From the NCBI GenBank assembly GCA_013400975.1, contig WBMZ01011889.1, positions 62,001 through 126,000 on the forward strand: DNA of 64,000 bases, written 5' to 3'. Both the position numbers and the translations under genes were made by a program. Shown one piece after another: positions 12,401-24,553 of the stretch. How positions within the stretch are numbered: the stretch's first letter is position 1; each line of letters starts with the position of its first letter. The DNA is from Atrichornis clamosus (taxonomy: Eukaryota; Chordata; Aves; Passeriformes; Menuridae). The notes beneath the pieces were generated by a model. The model had not been told where the DNA came from and ran no database searches. It saw only the letters and a list, made by a program, of their open reading frames with translations.

Positions 12401-15400
12401 ATGCACTGAACTCCTGGTTTTGCTCATTGTCTTCTGGGATGTCATTCATATACAAATGCACTTTGAGTGATCTCTGGCTTTCAATTCTTTATTTGTTCCT
12501 GTTTCTACTATTTAATATACCTTTACCTTTCCATGTGAGGTTTGTGCCACTGTAACAGAGTGGTGCTTAGTGAAGACAGTAGTGTTTCTGTTCTCTTTTG
12601 GTCAGGTAAAAGTTCAAGGCAAATAAAGAATCTGCCTCCTGATGTAAAGACTTAATTTGGGATTAAATGGAAAGAAAGAAAAGGTGAAAATCAAGAAACT
12701 AGTTCTTGCTCAGAGAATGGAATTTATTGAAGAATTTTACTTGTTTTTCTCACAACAACACCTAATTGGAAGAGAGCCGTTCTGGTTTCTTCCCACAGTG
12801 CAGTGTCTCATTGTTAGGCAACTGTGATAGATAAGCTTTCACTCCTGTGTGGCTCCATTTCTCCATAGTCTAGCAGATTGTGGAGAGGGGAGTATATGTT
12901 TTTCAGAAAGCCCAGTGATCTTCTAGTTCGCTGCCTTATTGATAGCTCACACTGTATTTACTCAATCATTTTTTCTTCTGTACATTCTGCTTTAGGATTT
13001 TTAAAAATATTTCCTTAGTGTCATTATTTCCAATTGAAAAATATGCAGGCTTCCAGTTTTCCCAGTGCTAGCTGTGCTGTGTTATGGATAAGTGCTGTGT
13101 CTCACTCTTCAGCAAAATGATATGTTGCTGTAAATTATATCCTTGACTGTTGGCACAGTCTCCATGTCTTCTACTGCTAATGGCCTTGAGTAGTACTGAG
13201 CCTTTAAAAATAAATACCTTTGAGTTGGAAAGTTTCTCTGATTGTTTATGCAAATAAAAATCTTCATACTTGAACTGAATCTGAAATTTCTTTTTGTTGT
13301 GGTTTTTTTTTTTTCAGGAATCGACGTATATTTGGCTTGTTGATGGGCACTCTTCAAAAATTTAAACAGGAGTCGACAGTTGCTATTGCTACTGAGAGGG
13401 TACTTATTTTAAGTTCTATCAGATTGTAAATAATAAAGCAAAATTGTGTGGTTAAGCTATTTCAAGTAAGAATGAAAATTCCCTACAGTGTAGGTTGCAG
13501 GTGCAGCAGATTGATGAGAGTGCATGTAAGTTTTTGTTTGGCTTAGTTTGGGGGAATGGGGATGGGAGGCAGGAAAGGAGCTCTAACAATGACTTTGTAA
13601 CACTGTTTCTGACCTTCGAAGAAGTGAAAAGGCAGTGTTAAATGGCTTTTAATGAGGTAACTATTAAGAGGTCATAGACTGCTTCTGGAAATAATGGTGG
13701 TGCAGTATTGCATTGTGCTCCTGATGCTTAAATTATAACTAAGTATACAGAAGTCTATGGTTGTATTATGCTATCTGTCTAAAAATGCCTTTCCCCTTCC
13801 AGTACAGATAATCAGAATTTCTGGTTTTAATAAATGAGTGTGTGATTTTACTGAAGTGAAGACTTTGCATAGCTTAGTGGTTACTTCAAAAAACCTGTAT
13901 ATGGGATGGTGGTAACTTTATTCCTGGTATGCCCTTTTAATTTGTGAAGGGGGTGGTATTTGCTCATTGTTGCCCTAAATGGGATAGTCAGTTAAAACGT
14001 TTAGATTAAAAACAGTGTTTGACAGTTCTACTTTCAGCAGTCCAGTCAGAGCAGGTAGAAAGTCTTTAAACTTAAAGGCTTTTCTGTGTAGTGTCAGCAT
14101 ATCTGACTCAGTGCTGGTATTGATTACTTTCAGATTCAGTATTTGGGTGGTTTAGCTAACTTGTCATGTGGCACATAAGACCAAAGTTCACTTTTGCCTG
14201 CTTGCTTTAGAACAAAAAACTATTGATTAGGATGGTCTAGCAACATGGAGTCTTTGTCTATTTTATGGTAGTATGTGTTTGCACAAAGAGACTTCCAAGT
14301 CTCTTTGCAAATATTTCTGAGAATTTCTATAAACATCTTTTTCTTCTTGTAAACTTGCTGTAAATCAAAATAGAAGCCTGAGGAGGTTTATGACACAGTT
14401 ATTTTGTTGTCCAGGCAGTAAATTCTATTTTTTTATTGACAACTATTGTACAATCTGAACATATGGCAGTCTAGGGCATGCAAAGAGGGCATTTCTGGAT
14501 TATAGTAATATATCTAATTAAAAATGAATATACTGGAAGTATTCACAATCTAATTTTTGTTGGTCACAAACACCAGTCTGCAGTCCTTCATTGTTTCTGG
14601 AGTAGTTGACTTTTTTCTCTCCCAAGTGGGATATTTACCTGATTTCCCTTATACCTGAAATATTTCTTTTATTTTTCTGCCTTTGGGGGAAAAAACCACT
14701 TCTTGAAGCTTATATTGAAAATTTAAATCCAAGCTAAATGATAGAAAAGCAGACAGAAATTCACAGGGGCCCATAATTATATAGTTAACCAGAAAATTAG
14801 GTGCCAGCAAGCAATGACCCTCTTTTTGTCCATTACCTGTAGTTTAGGAAATAATCTCCTAATGTTTTTAGGAATGCCTTTAATGGTGTAAATAATTCAA
14901 AAATTTTAAGTGGACCTATCTAGAACACTTCATTGATGTAAAAAAGAATTAAGATGATGCTTCTTTTATTTTAGCAAAAGAGACGACAAGAAATTGAACA
15001 AAAACTTGAAGTGCAGGCAGAGGAAGAGAGAAAGCAAGTTGAAAACGAAAGGCGAGAACTGTTTGAGGAAAGACGTGCTAAACAGACAGAGCTGCGGTTA
15101 CTGGAGCAAAAGGTTGAGCTTGCTCAGTTGGTGAGTTTTAGTTTTGTTCTTGATCTTTCTCATGTTAAAACTATTCTTGCATATCTAAAGGTTATTTTCT
15201 TTCATTTCTCAGCAAGAAGAATGGAATGAACATAACGCTAAAATAATTAAATACATAAGAACAAAGACAAAACCTCATTTGTTCTACATACCCAGCAGAA
15301 TGTGTCCTGCGACGCAGAAGTTGATGGAAGAGTCACAGAAAAAGATGAATGGTAAGTGGTCTTTGTGATACAAAGGCCCTTGTTCTTGCCTCCCTTTTTT

Positions 15401-17672
15401 TCCTGTGGAAATTTAAGTCTCTGTGTAAATACATGAATTTCATGCTTAGGACAAACTGTATGTTCCTACATGAGTGTTCATCATAAGTGGACATTACTCT
15501 TTCAGTGACTTACTTTTATATTGAATGTGACTTGATTCTCTCACAAGAAGTCAAAAGATGTGTATGCATAATCTCAGAGTGTTTAAAACACAGTCCTTTA
15601 TATTAGTTTTAGGGCTCAAATGTATGCCATGTGCAGCAACTTAGTTTTTGAAAAGGCAAATTCTGTGGATTGGAGATCCAAGGAAATGCAGGTGTTTACA
15701 AAGCATTTGAGAAGTGTTTTCTCTAAGTACAGCACTAGAACTTTATGATGGGGGTTTTTTTTTTACCTCAATGTGTGTTCATTTCTGTTTCACAGGATGA
15801 CTATTTTTCTTTTGGAAAACAATTTAAAATACTCCGGTTGATGGTAGTTTTACTGTTCTTCTTTTATTAAACTAAGAATGTACTGGTTTGGTTTTTTCTT
15901 AGGAACTTTTCTTCATTATGTGGGGTTGGGGAATAAGAGAAGCTAGCTCACCTGTCTGAATAGCCTACAGTAATTAAGCTTTCTTAATACCTAACCAGCC
16001 TTTTGCTTATTCTTAGCATCTTTTGTTTACCTTAGGAAGTATTACCTTGTTAATAGATAGATGTCAGGAAATTACTGTACTATTTTGATACACTGTTGGT
16101 TGGATTGATTTTAATGAAGTAAAAAACTTTTTGTTAGCTTAGATTTAGGGCTTTAATGTTCTAATACTCAGCTGAACTTACTCTCACCTTTGCTTTGTTT
16201 TGTTAAGGTAACTAGTAGTCTTTTTCATTATGCATGAATGACTTGCTACTTCAGAAAGAATAAGGATGCAGTATTTATAAGTTGAACAATTTGATAACTT
16301 ACTAGCTCTTAGTTAAAGGGTAAATAGACTTCAGTGTTTGTAGGTATCTTAACTATTTTTATGCATTTATTCCCTAGCACTCTTTGAAAGCAGGAGAAAT
16401 GAATTTGCAGAGCAGATTAACAAAATGGAGGCCAGGCCCAGAAGACAATCTGTGAAGGAAAAAGAACATCAGGAGGTGCAGAATGAAGAAAAGAAGGAAG
16501 AACAGAACAAGGAGCAGGAAGAGGGTAAGGTGGCTCAGCAGGTGGAAGAGATGGAGACAGGTAATCAGCACAATGATGTAGAAATGGAGGAGGTAGGGGA
16601 GGAAAAGGGAAAAATAGGTTCAGGTTCAGGTCATAGTGATGCAGAGAAAGAACAGGAAGAGGATGAACAGAAACAGGACATGGAAATGAAAGTAGAAGAG
16701 CCTACTGAGGTGAGGGAGAATGACAAGCAACAGGATGGTCGACATGAGGAGGTCACAGTTGTAAAAGAGGAAAGTGAAAACATTCAGCCAGTGGATAATG
16801 AGCAGGATGTGGCTGAAATGAATGAGGCAGATAATGTAGAACCTATAGAAAATGAAAATGGCAGAGACGTAGAACCAGAAACAGAGTGTGATGCTCAGCC
16901 AGAAAAAGTGTGTAATGCTCCTTCTCCCAAGAAGGAGAAAGGTATCAAAACAGAAAATAAAGCTGAACTTGAAGAAATGCAGGAGAAAGCACCTGAAGCT
17001 CAGACAGAATCTGTGGCTGAGGCTCTGTCTCAGCCACAGTCTATGCCACTAGCACAGTCACCTCAGTTGTCTCAGTCCACTCAGGATACAGAGCCCCAGG
17101 CAGACAAGGATGAAAATGCTGTGGTGTCTGTAAAGGTGGTTGAAGCACAGGCAGAACAGAATCAGACACCGAGTGTAGAAAGTAAGAATAAGAATAAGAC
17201 TAGGAGTAGAAGCAGGGGTAGGGCAGGGAACAAAACTGGTCATAACCGTAGCAGCAGCAGTAGTAGCAGTAGTACTTCGAGCAGTACTACTAGTGCTAGT
17301 AGCTCCAGTACTGGCAGCAGTACCAGTCGGAGTAGTTCCACCAGCAGCAGCACTACAAGTGGAAGTACGAGCAGGGACAGCAGCAGCAGTAGCTCTAGCA
17401 GTAGTGAAAGCAGAAGTCGAAGCCGAGGAAGAGGGCATAACAGAGATAGAAAACGCAGAAGGAGCACGGAAAGGAAGCGAAGGGATGCTTCAGGAGTAGA
17501 TAGGAGTCACAAGTCCTCAAAAGGTGGTGGTGGTAGAGATACCAAAAGCTCAAAGGATAAAAGTTCAAGGTCTGACAGAAAGAGGTCTATATCAGAAAGT
17601 AGTCGGTCAGGCAAGAGAACTTCACGGAGTGAGAGAGACCGTAAATCAGACAGGAAAGACAAAAGGCGTTAA
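8529..17672 (+). CDS. PNN: PNN, pinin (nine coding exons)
   Basis: The coding exons are 8529-8641, 8953-9024, 9905-9973, 11112-11184, 11268-11362, 13318-13399, 14975-15130, 15213-15351 and 16378-17672. They join in frame to 2094 nt, or 697 aa. The protein starts [20 protein letters not shown], then has a Gly-rich part ([13 protein letters not shown]). The pinin/SDK/memA-type domain follows, with a long coiled coil around residues 160-290. After it come a Glu-rich acidic region, a Gln/Pro-containing stretch, and a Ser-rich RS tail ending KSDRKDKRR. Pinin is known as a nuclear-speckle protein. With RNPS1 and SAP18 it forms the PSAP complex on the exon-junction complex and influences alternative splicing. 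It was first described at desmosomes. All junctions are GT-AG. Residues 163-168 read AIATER; from memory the human protein lacks the extra Ile-Ala there. The gene is intact. Confidence 0.97.
8953..9024 (+). CDS. PNN: PNN coding exon 2
   Basis: Acceptor CTCTTGCAG. Encodes [20 protein letters not shown] then LLL, with a split Arg codon before GTAAGG. Confidence 0.95.
9439..9492. repeat. Poly(T) tract with one undetermined base
   Basis: A run of about 54 T in PNN intron 2, interrupted only by an N at 9487. The true length is uncertain because homopolymers of this size assemble poorly. Confidence 0.9.
9905..9973 (+). CDS. PNN: PNN coding exon 3
   Basis: Acceptor CCTTTTAG. Encodes [20 protein letters not shown] then SS; the split Arg codon precedes GTGGGT. 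Confidence 0.94.
11112..11184 (+). CDS. PNN: PNN coding exon 4
   Basis: Acceptor TTCCTCAG. Encodes [20 protein letters not shown] then DIKK; donor GTAATA. Confidence 0.95.
11268..11362 (+). CDS. PNN: PNN coding exon 5
   Basis: Acceptor TTTTGTAG. Encodes [20 protein letters not shown] and on to DEKGKQ; donor GTATAC. The preceding intron is only 83 nt. Confidence 0.95.
13318..13399 (+). CDS. PNN: PNN coding exon 6
   Basis: Acceptor in a long T tract ending TTTTCAG. Encodes [20 protein letters not shown] then VAIATER; donor GTACTT. Confidence 0.95.
14284..14307. repeat. Perfect 11-bp inverted repeat in PNN intron 6
   Basis: CAAAGAGACTT (14284-14294) and its exact complement AAGTCTCTTTG (14297-14307) are separated by CC. 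The stem does not extend outward. No function is apparent. Confidence 0.8.
14975..15130 (+). CDS. PNN: PNN coding exon 7
   Basis: 52 codons of coiled coil ([20 protein letters not shown] onward to KVELAQL). Acceptor TATTTTAG, donor GTGAGT. Confidence 0.95.
15213..15351 (+). CDS. PNN: PNN coding exon 8
   Basis: Encodes [36 protein letters not shown] and on to KKMN; donor GTAAGT. The preceding intron is only 82 nt. Confidence 0.95.
16378..17672 (+). CDS. PNN: PNN coding exon 9: acidic, Ser-rich and RS tail
   Basis: The terminal 1295-nt coding exon begins after ATTCCCTAG with [21 protein letters not shown] Glu/Asp-rich block (about 16500-16900) is followed by Gln/Ser/Pro-rich sequence (about 17000-17110). 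A poly-Ser tract (about 17250-17405) leads into Arg/Ser dipeptides and the basic C-terminus. The stop TAA is at 17670-17672. Confidence 0.96.
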
Positions 17673-18780
17673 CAGAAGAGACCAAGCTTCCTTAGCCTAA
17701 TCTTTGCAGCAGAAGATTATTTGAGTGAAAGGATTCCTTGTAAGGAGGAAAAGAAGGCTGCCTTAAGAATTGCATGCTGTAAAAAATCTTTTGGAAAAAT
17801 GCAGACTGTTTACCAGGCATTCTTGTACTTTTTACATAATTTTGTAAAAGGTTACTTACCAAAATTATGTGAAGTTCCTGAAAATGTAAAAATAAAAGAT
17901 TAACACTCCTTTGCATCTTTTTTTTAAATATCCTGTACTCATTAAGATTCTCTGTATATTTTAATAGGTAAACCTTTAAAGTAGGTGTGATCATTTCTTC
18001 TGTATCATACACTTTTTTTTTGTAGAAATAAATGTGCATTTTAAATAAATTGTTTGAGATGTCCTGTTGACAATTAAATACCCCTTTTTAGATCATATGT
18101 AGGAAGGCAGTATTGCAGGAAATGTAAAATTTTACCTTTCCCTTCTATTCCTTGCAAGAATGGGAATTTTAAGACCTAGTAAAGCAAATAATCTCTCCAG
18201 TGCTGGTTAGGAAGGGAAGGTAATTGATTTGAGTCTATACTTTTTGTTTTCTTCTGTAACTGCAAGCTCGTAGTCAATTCCGTCTGTCTTCCAGTTTATA
18301 AAAATTTCCTATCCATAGGCAAGCAGTGATTAAATGGGAGCATTAACCCTGGCCAAGATAGCTCAGGTCAGTCCGGAAAACCACTCCTTATCTGCTTTCT
18401 GCAGGTGCTTTGGTAGTATTTACGTCTATGTTCTAGAGACAGTTAATCTGTTCAGTGATGATCCTTGCTTTGGTGGCCAGTGGAGGAAAGACTTCAGCTT
18501 GCTTCTCAACCAGGATTCTTTTAATTTTAGTTGCAGACTAATCTTTGATCCCTTCATACCACTAGGAATAATTACAATGCAGTGTTGGAGTTACCTGGGA
18601 CTACCTAATACTAATGTGTGCGTGCAAGAATGCTTTCTGAATGTATTTAATAAAACTTAAAGTGGTATGGTGTTATCTATGAAGGTGAATACTGTTTTTA
18701 TATAATTTTGTATGGAAAACAATAACATCTGTTGCTTTGTTCTGTACATGTGCAAATAAATGTGGCTTTGTAGACTACTC
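17673..18780 (+). other. PNN: PNN 3' UTR with alternative poly(A) signals
   Basis: AATAAA occurs at 17891-17896, 18027-18032, 18044-18049, 18649-18654 and 18755-18760. Several 3' ends are therefore possible, from about 0.25 to 1.1 kb past the stop. Which are used cannot be told from sequence. Confidence 0.6.
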
Positions 18781-20933
18781 TCTAGATGCTTATGATCTTT
18801 TCTATTAACAGGTGTATTATCTTACAAGCTCTGTATCCAAATTTATTCTTAAAGGCTTTGTCTGTTAATTGATTATGAAACTATAGTGCTATAATCCAGG
18901 TTGTCTTGACAGGAAGAAAATTCTGTTATCTCATATGCCAAATCACAGACCAGGAAGTCCTAGAAAGATTTCAGTATGGAAAGGACATGTGAGCTTGTTT
19001 TAGTGTACAAAAGGCCATATATACCCCATTTATCTGGAACCTTGGACTTTTGCCAAGTTCTAACTTGGAGTGTGTCAGTTTTTGGATTTTTTGTCTGAAC
19101 TCAAGAGCAGTGACAGATTTATGTGTTCTGAAGTGCTGAATGTCCTGACTTAGAGAAATGTGTCTAGCAAGGGATGGAGTGCAGCACAACAGGCAGAGGG
19201 AAAAGTCCTCAGGCTTCCCCTTTCTCAATGAGTTCAGATTCTTCAGTCCATTTGCTACTTCAATATCCTCTCTACCGCTGCTTCCCTACAGTTGAGTAAT
19301 TTTTGTCAGTAGCTTCCAAACATATTTCCTTCCTTTCAGAGGAATGCTGTGGTGTAATGTGCTTTTTTGAAGGACAAACAAAAATTCAAATACTTCATGG
19401 AAGATGTTGAAACAATGTTCTACCAAAGAAAACTCTAATACTGAGTAGCTGAGTAAATGTTACTGGTTTATATGTTTTGACTAATTTCAGGTTTCACATT
19501 GCTTTTGGAAGCCATTTTAGTTGTGTCAATTATATTTTTTCGTAACATTGAGAGTATTTTTAACATTTTTTATTTTGAGCTTGTGTGATTCACTGCTGTA
19601 GTGCATTTACTGCGCAGGTTTTAATGTCTGATAGTGTAGTTATTATGCAAAGCTGACTACTGTTTCAGAGCAGCATATAAACAGGGTTTATGAAAACAAT
19701 ATGAGGGTGGGTCATGGTAGCTGAACTAAGGATTGGGTTGATTACATTGTTTCAGGTTATATTACAGCCAGGAATGTATTTTTGACTGCAAAAATACAGG
19801 AGTTTTGTTGCTGAGTACAAAGCTGGTGATGTAATTGATAATGTTAGAAGAAACTTACTGCCATGGTTAAGCAGTGCCATTAATTGTTAGCCTTCCTAGG
19901 TCTAAGCAGCTCAGTGCAACATAAACATCAGTATGTCATATCTCTGTAAGAATGAAGTTTTCCAAAAGTTAGATATTCCAGCCAATATTCCACTACGGAA
20001 ATAGTATAAACTAGTAGTGTGCTATTAGCACCCTAAAGCAGTAGTGTTTTCAGTAATCGTTACATTTTATCTCAAGGTCCGCTCCTCTTATCCTGAAACA
20101 ATTTCAGAGCTGTGGATAGGAATGAGACCATGCCTATAGCTGACAGCTTCAAGGCTACATTTGATGAAACAGTTTGTATTTTCTGAGCATTTAGTGCAGA
20201 TAGCACAGTGTAGGAGATTGAAATATTTTCTTATTTCCCTTCCCCACAGTGATGAGTGAACATCAAAGAAAAATACCTTGTTCTCTTTTCACTCAAGTAA
20301 AGTGGAAAATGATAGTTTTTCCCCTTTTCTAAGAATGAAGTAGAAATTCCTTACGTGAGTAGGGAACATGCCGTGTAGGCTCTATGCCTATTTTGTGCAG
20401 TGCTTCCATCAGATGGTCCCTTCTAACTTTAAGTATAATTTCAGAAGGTGGTGGTTTGGTTTTTTTTAGGAACTTTATACTATGCACTGACTCTTACCAT
20501 TACTTGCTGTCTTTTTCTTGGGTCCTGATGCACAGATAAGCTGGGAGTCTCCAAGCATGTTTTTGTCCACAATGCTTCACTTGGAGTTCTTTTCAGAGTA
20601 GATTTTACATAGATTGTTCATTAATTATAAGCTGAAACATGACTTTGCGTAAAAGGTATACTTCTTCAGAATACTGCTCCTTTATTTAAGGTGATGTTTT
20701 TGTGCTTGGAAGGGCTTTATATTTTATTCAAAGGAAACCAGAACATAATTTTTCTGCAGCAAGCAGGTATTAGTGAACTGAACACTCCCCTCCAGCAAAG
20801 TTAATTTCCAAAAGGAGTAAATTTGCAAATAGAGCATCTTTTATTTCTCAGGAAAGTAATGGTCTTGTAGTTGGGTCACAGTTACAAGATTCAGGTTCAG
20901 CTGCTGATTTTATAGCAATTTTTTGTGGTACAA

Positions 20934-20984
20934 CAGGCAAACTCATTTAATGTATGTCCAAGATCTTTAAAATGAGTTTGCCTG
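20934..20984. repeat. Perfect 15-bp inverted repeat with 21-nt loop
   Basis: CAGGCAAACTCATTT (20934-20948) is exactly complementary to AAATGAGTTTGCCTG (20970-20984). The arms continue with A/T pairing if one base is bulged. It could be a foldback remnant or an RNA hairpin; it lies in no recognised gene. Confidence 0.75.
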
Positions 20985-23529
20985 CTCAAAGAAGTATTTG
21001 ACTGAGACTATGTGTATTTATGATAGGATCAAATGCTTAAGTAGTGATGTATTAGTAAAATATGGAGATCTGTGTTTTAGAGGATAGAGTTTTGCTTCTT
21101 CAGACTTGTTTTTCTTCCTCCTGGTTCAAGCAGTTGTTGTTAGGTGACAGTATTCTATTATATGGCAAAATGTGAGGCCTTCACAGCTAGGAAATATATT
21201 CTCAAGATTCAAAGTTATAAGTCACAATTTCCATGATGTTCTAGAAACGCACTGTGAATTGTCATGTTTTTAACTGTTCTTGTAATAGGGAAGCAATAGT
21301 GGCTTTTTCTTGGTATTTATTATCCTGGCTGAAAAAGTTGAGTTAAGTTTGGATGATGAATGACTATTACCTGCTTAGATTTATCTAACTGAGAGAGTGA
21401 ATTAGTGTTACTTTTCTTCCTTTGACTTATTTTCTAAAAGATACTTGTTTAAAAAAATAAAATCTTTTTGCCATGACATTTAATTCAATGTAAAAGTTGA
21501 TCTGTATTTTCATCCAAACATCCTAAGGCAAGAGAACTATAGTTAAGGTGCTTTTGCCATTGACTGTAATCTTCCATGGATTAGTGCAATATTCTACACT
21601 GTGAAACTCTACATTCCGTATGGAGCCTTTTGGTGCTATCAAGAGTAAAGCCAAAGCTGTATATACTGTTTTTATTATAAAATAGATATTAGGAGAACTT
21701 TCACCAACTTAGGATTTGCTTTGATCTTTATCATTAATGCAGATACTGAATAGTCTAGGAAATGCAACATCTCCTTTACTTATATAAAGCCATGTCTTAA
21801 AAGTGCCGTGCCACTTGGATTATTTCAATTACACCATTAATTAAGAGTTGATCCTTCTTTGAATTTTAGTATGCTATAAGAGATGTCTGCCTTTCTAGTT
21901 CAGTAGTTACAGTTACTAAGGTGTCATTGCAAATAAAAATAGCTTCCTCGAAATGAAAGCTGTTGGAAATAGATCTTTTTCATTATTGTTGTCTTTGCAT
22001 GTGCAGTAGTGCTCATATTCATTGCTTCTGTTCTGCAGAACAGAAATTAACTGAAGTCTCACTCTGTCTGCTATAAAGCTTTCAACTTTGTCCTTTGGAA
22101 TCCAGATATAATAAATTGCAATAATCTTTGACTTCTGTTCAAAGGTGATTAGAAGTTATGCTTGTATGGCATATGCTTTGTATAGGATTTGCACCCAAAA
22201 GGGAAGAATATTTTATATGAATATGATTTATTATTGAAGTGTCTAGAGGAACAAATAACAAAGAACTGAGATCAGAGCAGTGTTCATCACCATTTAAGCC
22301 TTGAAGAATGCTTGTTGAGACTAAGCAACACAATGAACAGTGCCCAAAATAACTTGAAAATTTCAAATGCAGATTCAATTAAGTAGCCAAGATATTTATT
22401 TTACCTCCATGTAAAGACTTGGGCTAATTTTGAGTATCCATATGAAACTGAAGTCAGAGCCATTTTCAGAGCTATTTTCACAAGTACAGTAATAATGTAC
22501 AGACCTGAAGATGTGGGTCTGATTGTTCTCCCACATAAACCTACTTAAATACGTAAATTTAGGTGTCAGAATATGTCACTTTTCCATTTTTAGGTGAGTG
22601 GATTCCATGTTGCTAGGCTCAAAAACGGACTGTTAACTTTTCTGGGCCCATTGTTGGGTTTTATCCCATGTTCCACAGTTGGTGTGCAACACTATTGAAA
22701 CACTTCTGACCAGATGGATTAAAATGTTGTCTTTTCTTTTTTTTAATACGTATTAGACTTAGTATATAGATAGTCCTTCCAGTATAAATTTCTTGTATAT
22801 TCCTTCTCACCGATCTGTCCTCTAGAGACTTGGGAATGAAAAAAAATGAGGCAGCATTGAAGCTAGTCAGCAGTGACAGGGGTGCTGATCTGTAGCGGAT
22901 CCCTTGGTGCTCTCCGGTGGATTACCTAACAGCAGAGACAGCTGGTGTACTAGTCACAGGATCATAGGATAGGCTGTCTGACTATCAGGTCATGTGGCAG
23001 AGGAAGGGGCCAAAGTGTTAGATTGCAGCTGGAGGACATGTCGTCTCTGTGATGTTTTTGTTTGCAGGCCACTGCTGGTTAAGGTGACCCTGGCTCACTT
23101 TGCGCCCTCTTTGCTGGGTCGGTAGATCACACTAAGCACCAGTGTCTGGCACGTCTGAGTTGGGGAGCAGGAGGAAGGGGGAGCTATGCTGCAAGGAGGA
23201 TACAGCTTAGTTTTGTGGAAAGAGAAAACAGTGAACTCTGCATGAGTCATACTCAGGACTGAAGGAGGGGCAGGCTTACTAGGAACCATATGACTGCAAA
23301 TATCAGGTTGGGAAGGACTGCAGATTCTTGAGGCGCTATCAAAAATGCAGAGAGAAGATGCTCCCTCATACAGGAGAGTGGGAAAGGAAAAGTGAAGCTT
23401 TTCTTGTAGGTTAATAAGATATATTGTGTTTCGGTCACCAAAAAAGTGTGGGACAACAATGTGAAACCTTTGAAGCAAAGCCTGCTTCTAATGCAAACAA
23501 AAAAGATGGCGACTATTTTTTTTACAAGT

Positions 23530-23785
23530 AGTCACATGGAAAAGACAATGGGTACAAGTTAATCCAGGGGAGATTCTGATTAAACAGAAGGAAGATTTGT
23601 CACAATAAAAGCAATTGGCCGTTGGAATAACCTCCCTGTGGAAGTGGTGGATGCCCCAATGTTGGACACTCTTAAGATTCATCTGGACCATCTTGTCTAG
23701 ACCATGCTTTTGCCAAGAAATGTTGGACCAGATGAACCTTAAGGTGCCTTACCAACCTGGTATTCTGATTCTCTCCAGGATTGCA
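23530..23785 (+). mobile_element. Old CR1 LINE 3' fragment
   Basis: The sequence follows the pattern of avian CR1 3' ends: a Leu/Gly-poor untranslated end with GGAATAACCTCCCTGTGG, GTGGATGCCCCAA, TTGGACCAGATGAACCTTAA and ACCAACCTGGTATTCTGATT in the expected order. It is diverged and 5'-truncated, as usual for CR1. It matches CR1 weakly before about 23580. Confidence 0.7.
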
Positions 23786-24423
23786 TTTCTAACACAACTT
23801 CATACCTATATAACCAGTGTACATCTCCCTGCATAATTACTACCTTAAAACGTAACACATATTTGAGAAAATATTATTTATGTCTCCATATTGGATAATA
23901 TGTTGCTAAGAAACAGGGTATTCTTTAAAAAGCAGGACATGTCATTTGCTTAGCTTTGGTATATTGCTCTGTGATATATGATGTAGATATAGCATATGGA
24001 TTTTCTAGTTGTCTTACAAGCCTGAAAACTGCCAAGCACCTTTAAAAGACTTTGGAGCTGAGTAGTATTCCCCACGCTAAAGGATTATACTTAGCATCTA
24101 GTGCATGAGAAAGCTCCAAAGAGTATGAGGAAAAATTTCTGTTCTGAGTTCTCAATGACTAGCTACAAATTATGTAAAATGTATCAGTGCACACAAAAAA
24201 TAGTTTATTAAACAAAAAAAAAAAGCGTGAACACTGTCAGTAGCTATATTAGCATTAATGCAAATTATAAGCATAAAATCGATAGTTTATTTGTTGTGTT
24301 AAGGGTATAAAAATTTGACAGAAAATAAGACCCCCTGCATTCCAGCTGGTCCTTAGAGATCAGAGGGTCTGGATGTGGCTGGGCTTAAATTATGACTATA
24401 ATCAATTTGGCATTATGGGGCTA

Positions 24424-24553
24424 GTTGTGTTCAATAAGACCTTCCACAAGCACAGATTCACGAATAGTGCAATTTACCAATCCAAAATGCCAGGTCCAGT
24501 TGTGTTCTATAAGAACCTTCACTGTCCCAGATTCACACATAGCACACAGAGTT
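24424..24553. repeat. Diverged direct repeat, possibly a decayed LTR piece
   Basis: Two copies of a roughly 55-bp unit share AGTTGTGTTC-ATAAGA-CCTTC and AGATTCAC-ATAG, about 75 bp apart. They are followed by TTTGGTTTATTGAAATAACA. The arrangement is reminiscent of repeats inside avian retroviral LTRs, but I cannot assign a family. Confidence 0.4.

Noticed and set aside
17058..17467. Minus-strand Ala/Ser/Thr- and Leu-rich frames in PNN exon 9
   Set aside because: They are the complement of the Ser-repeat coding region; repeats keep all frames open.
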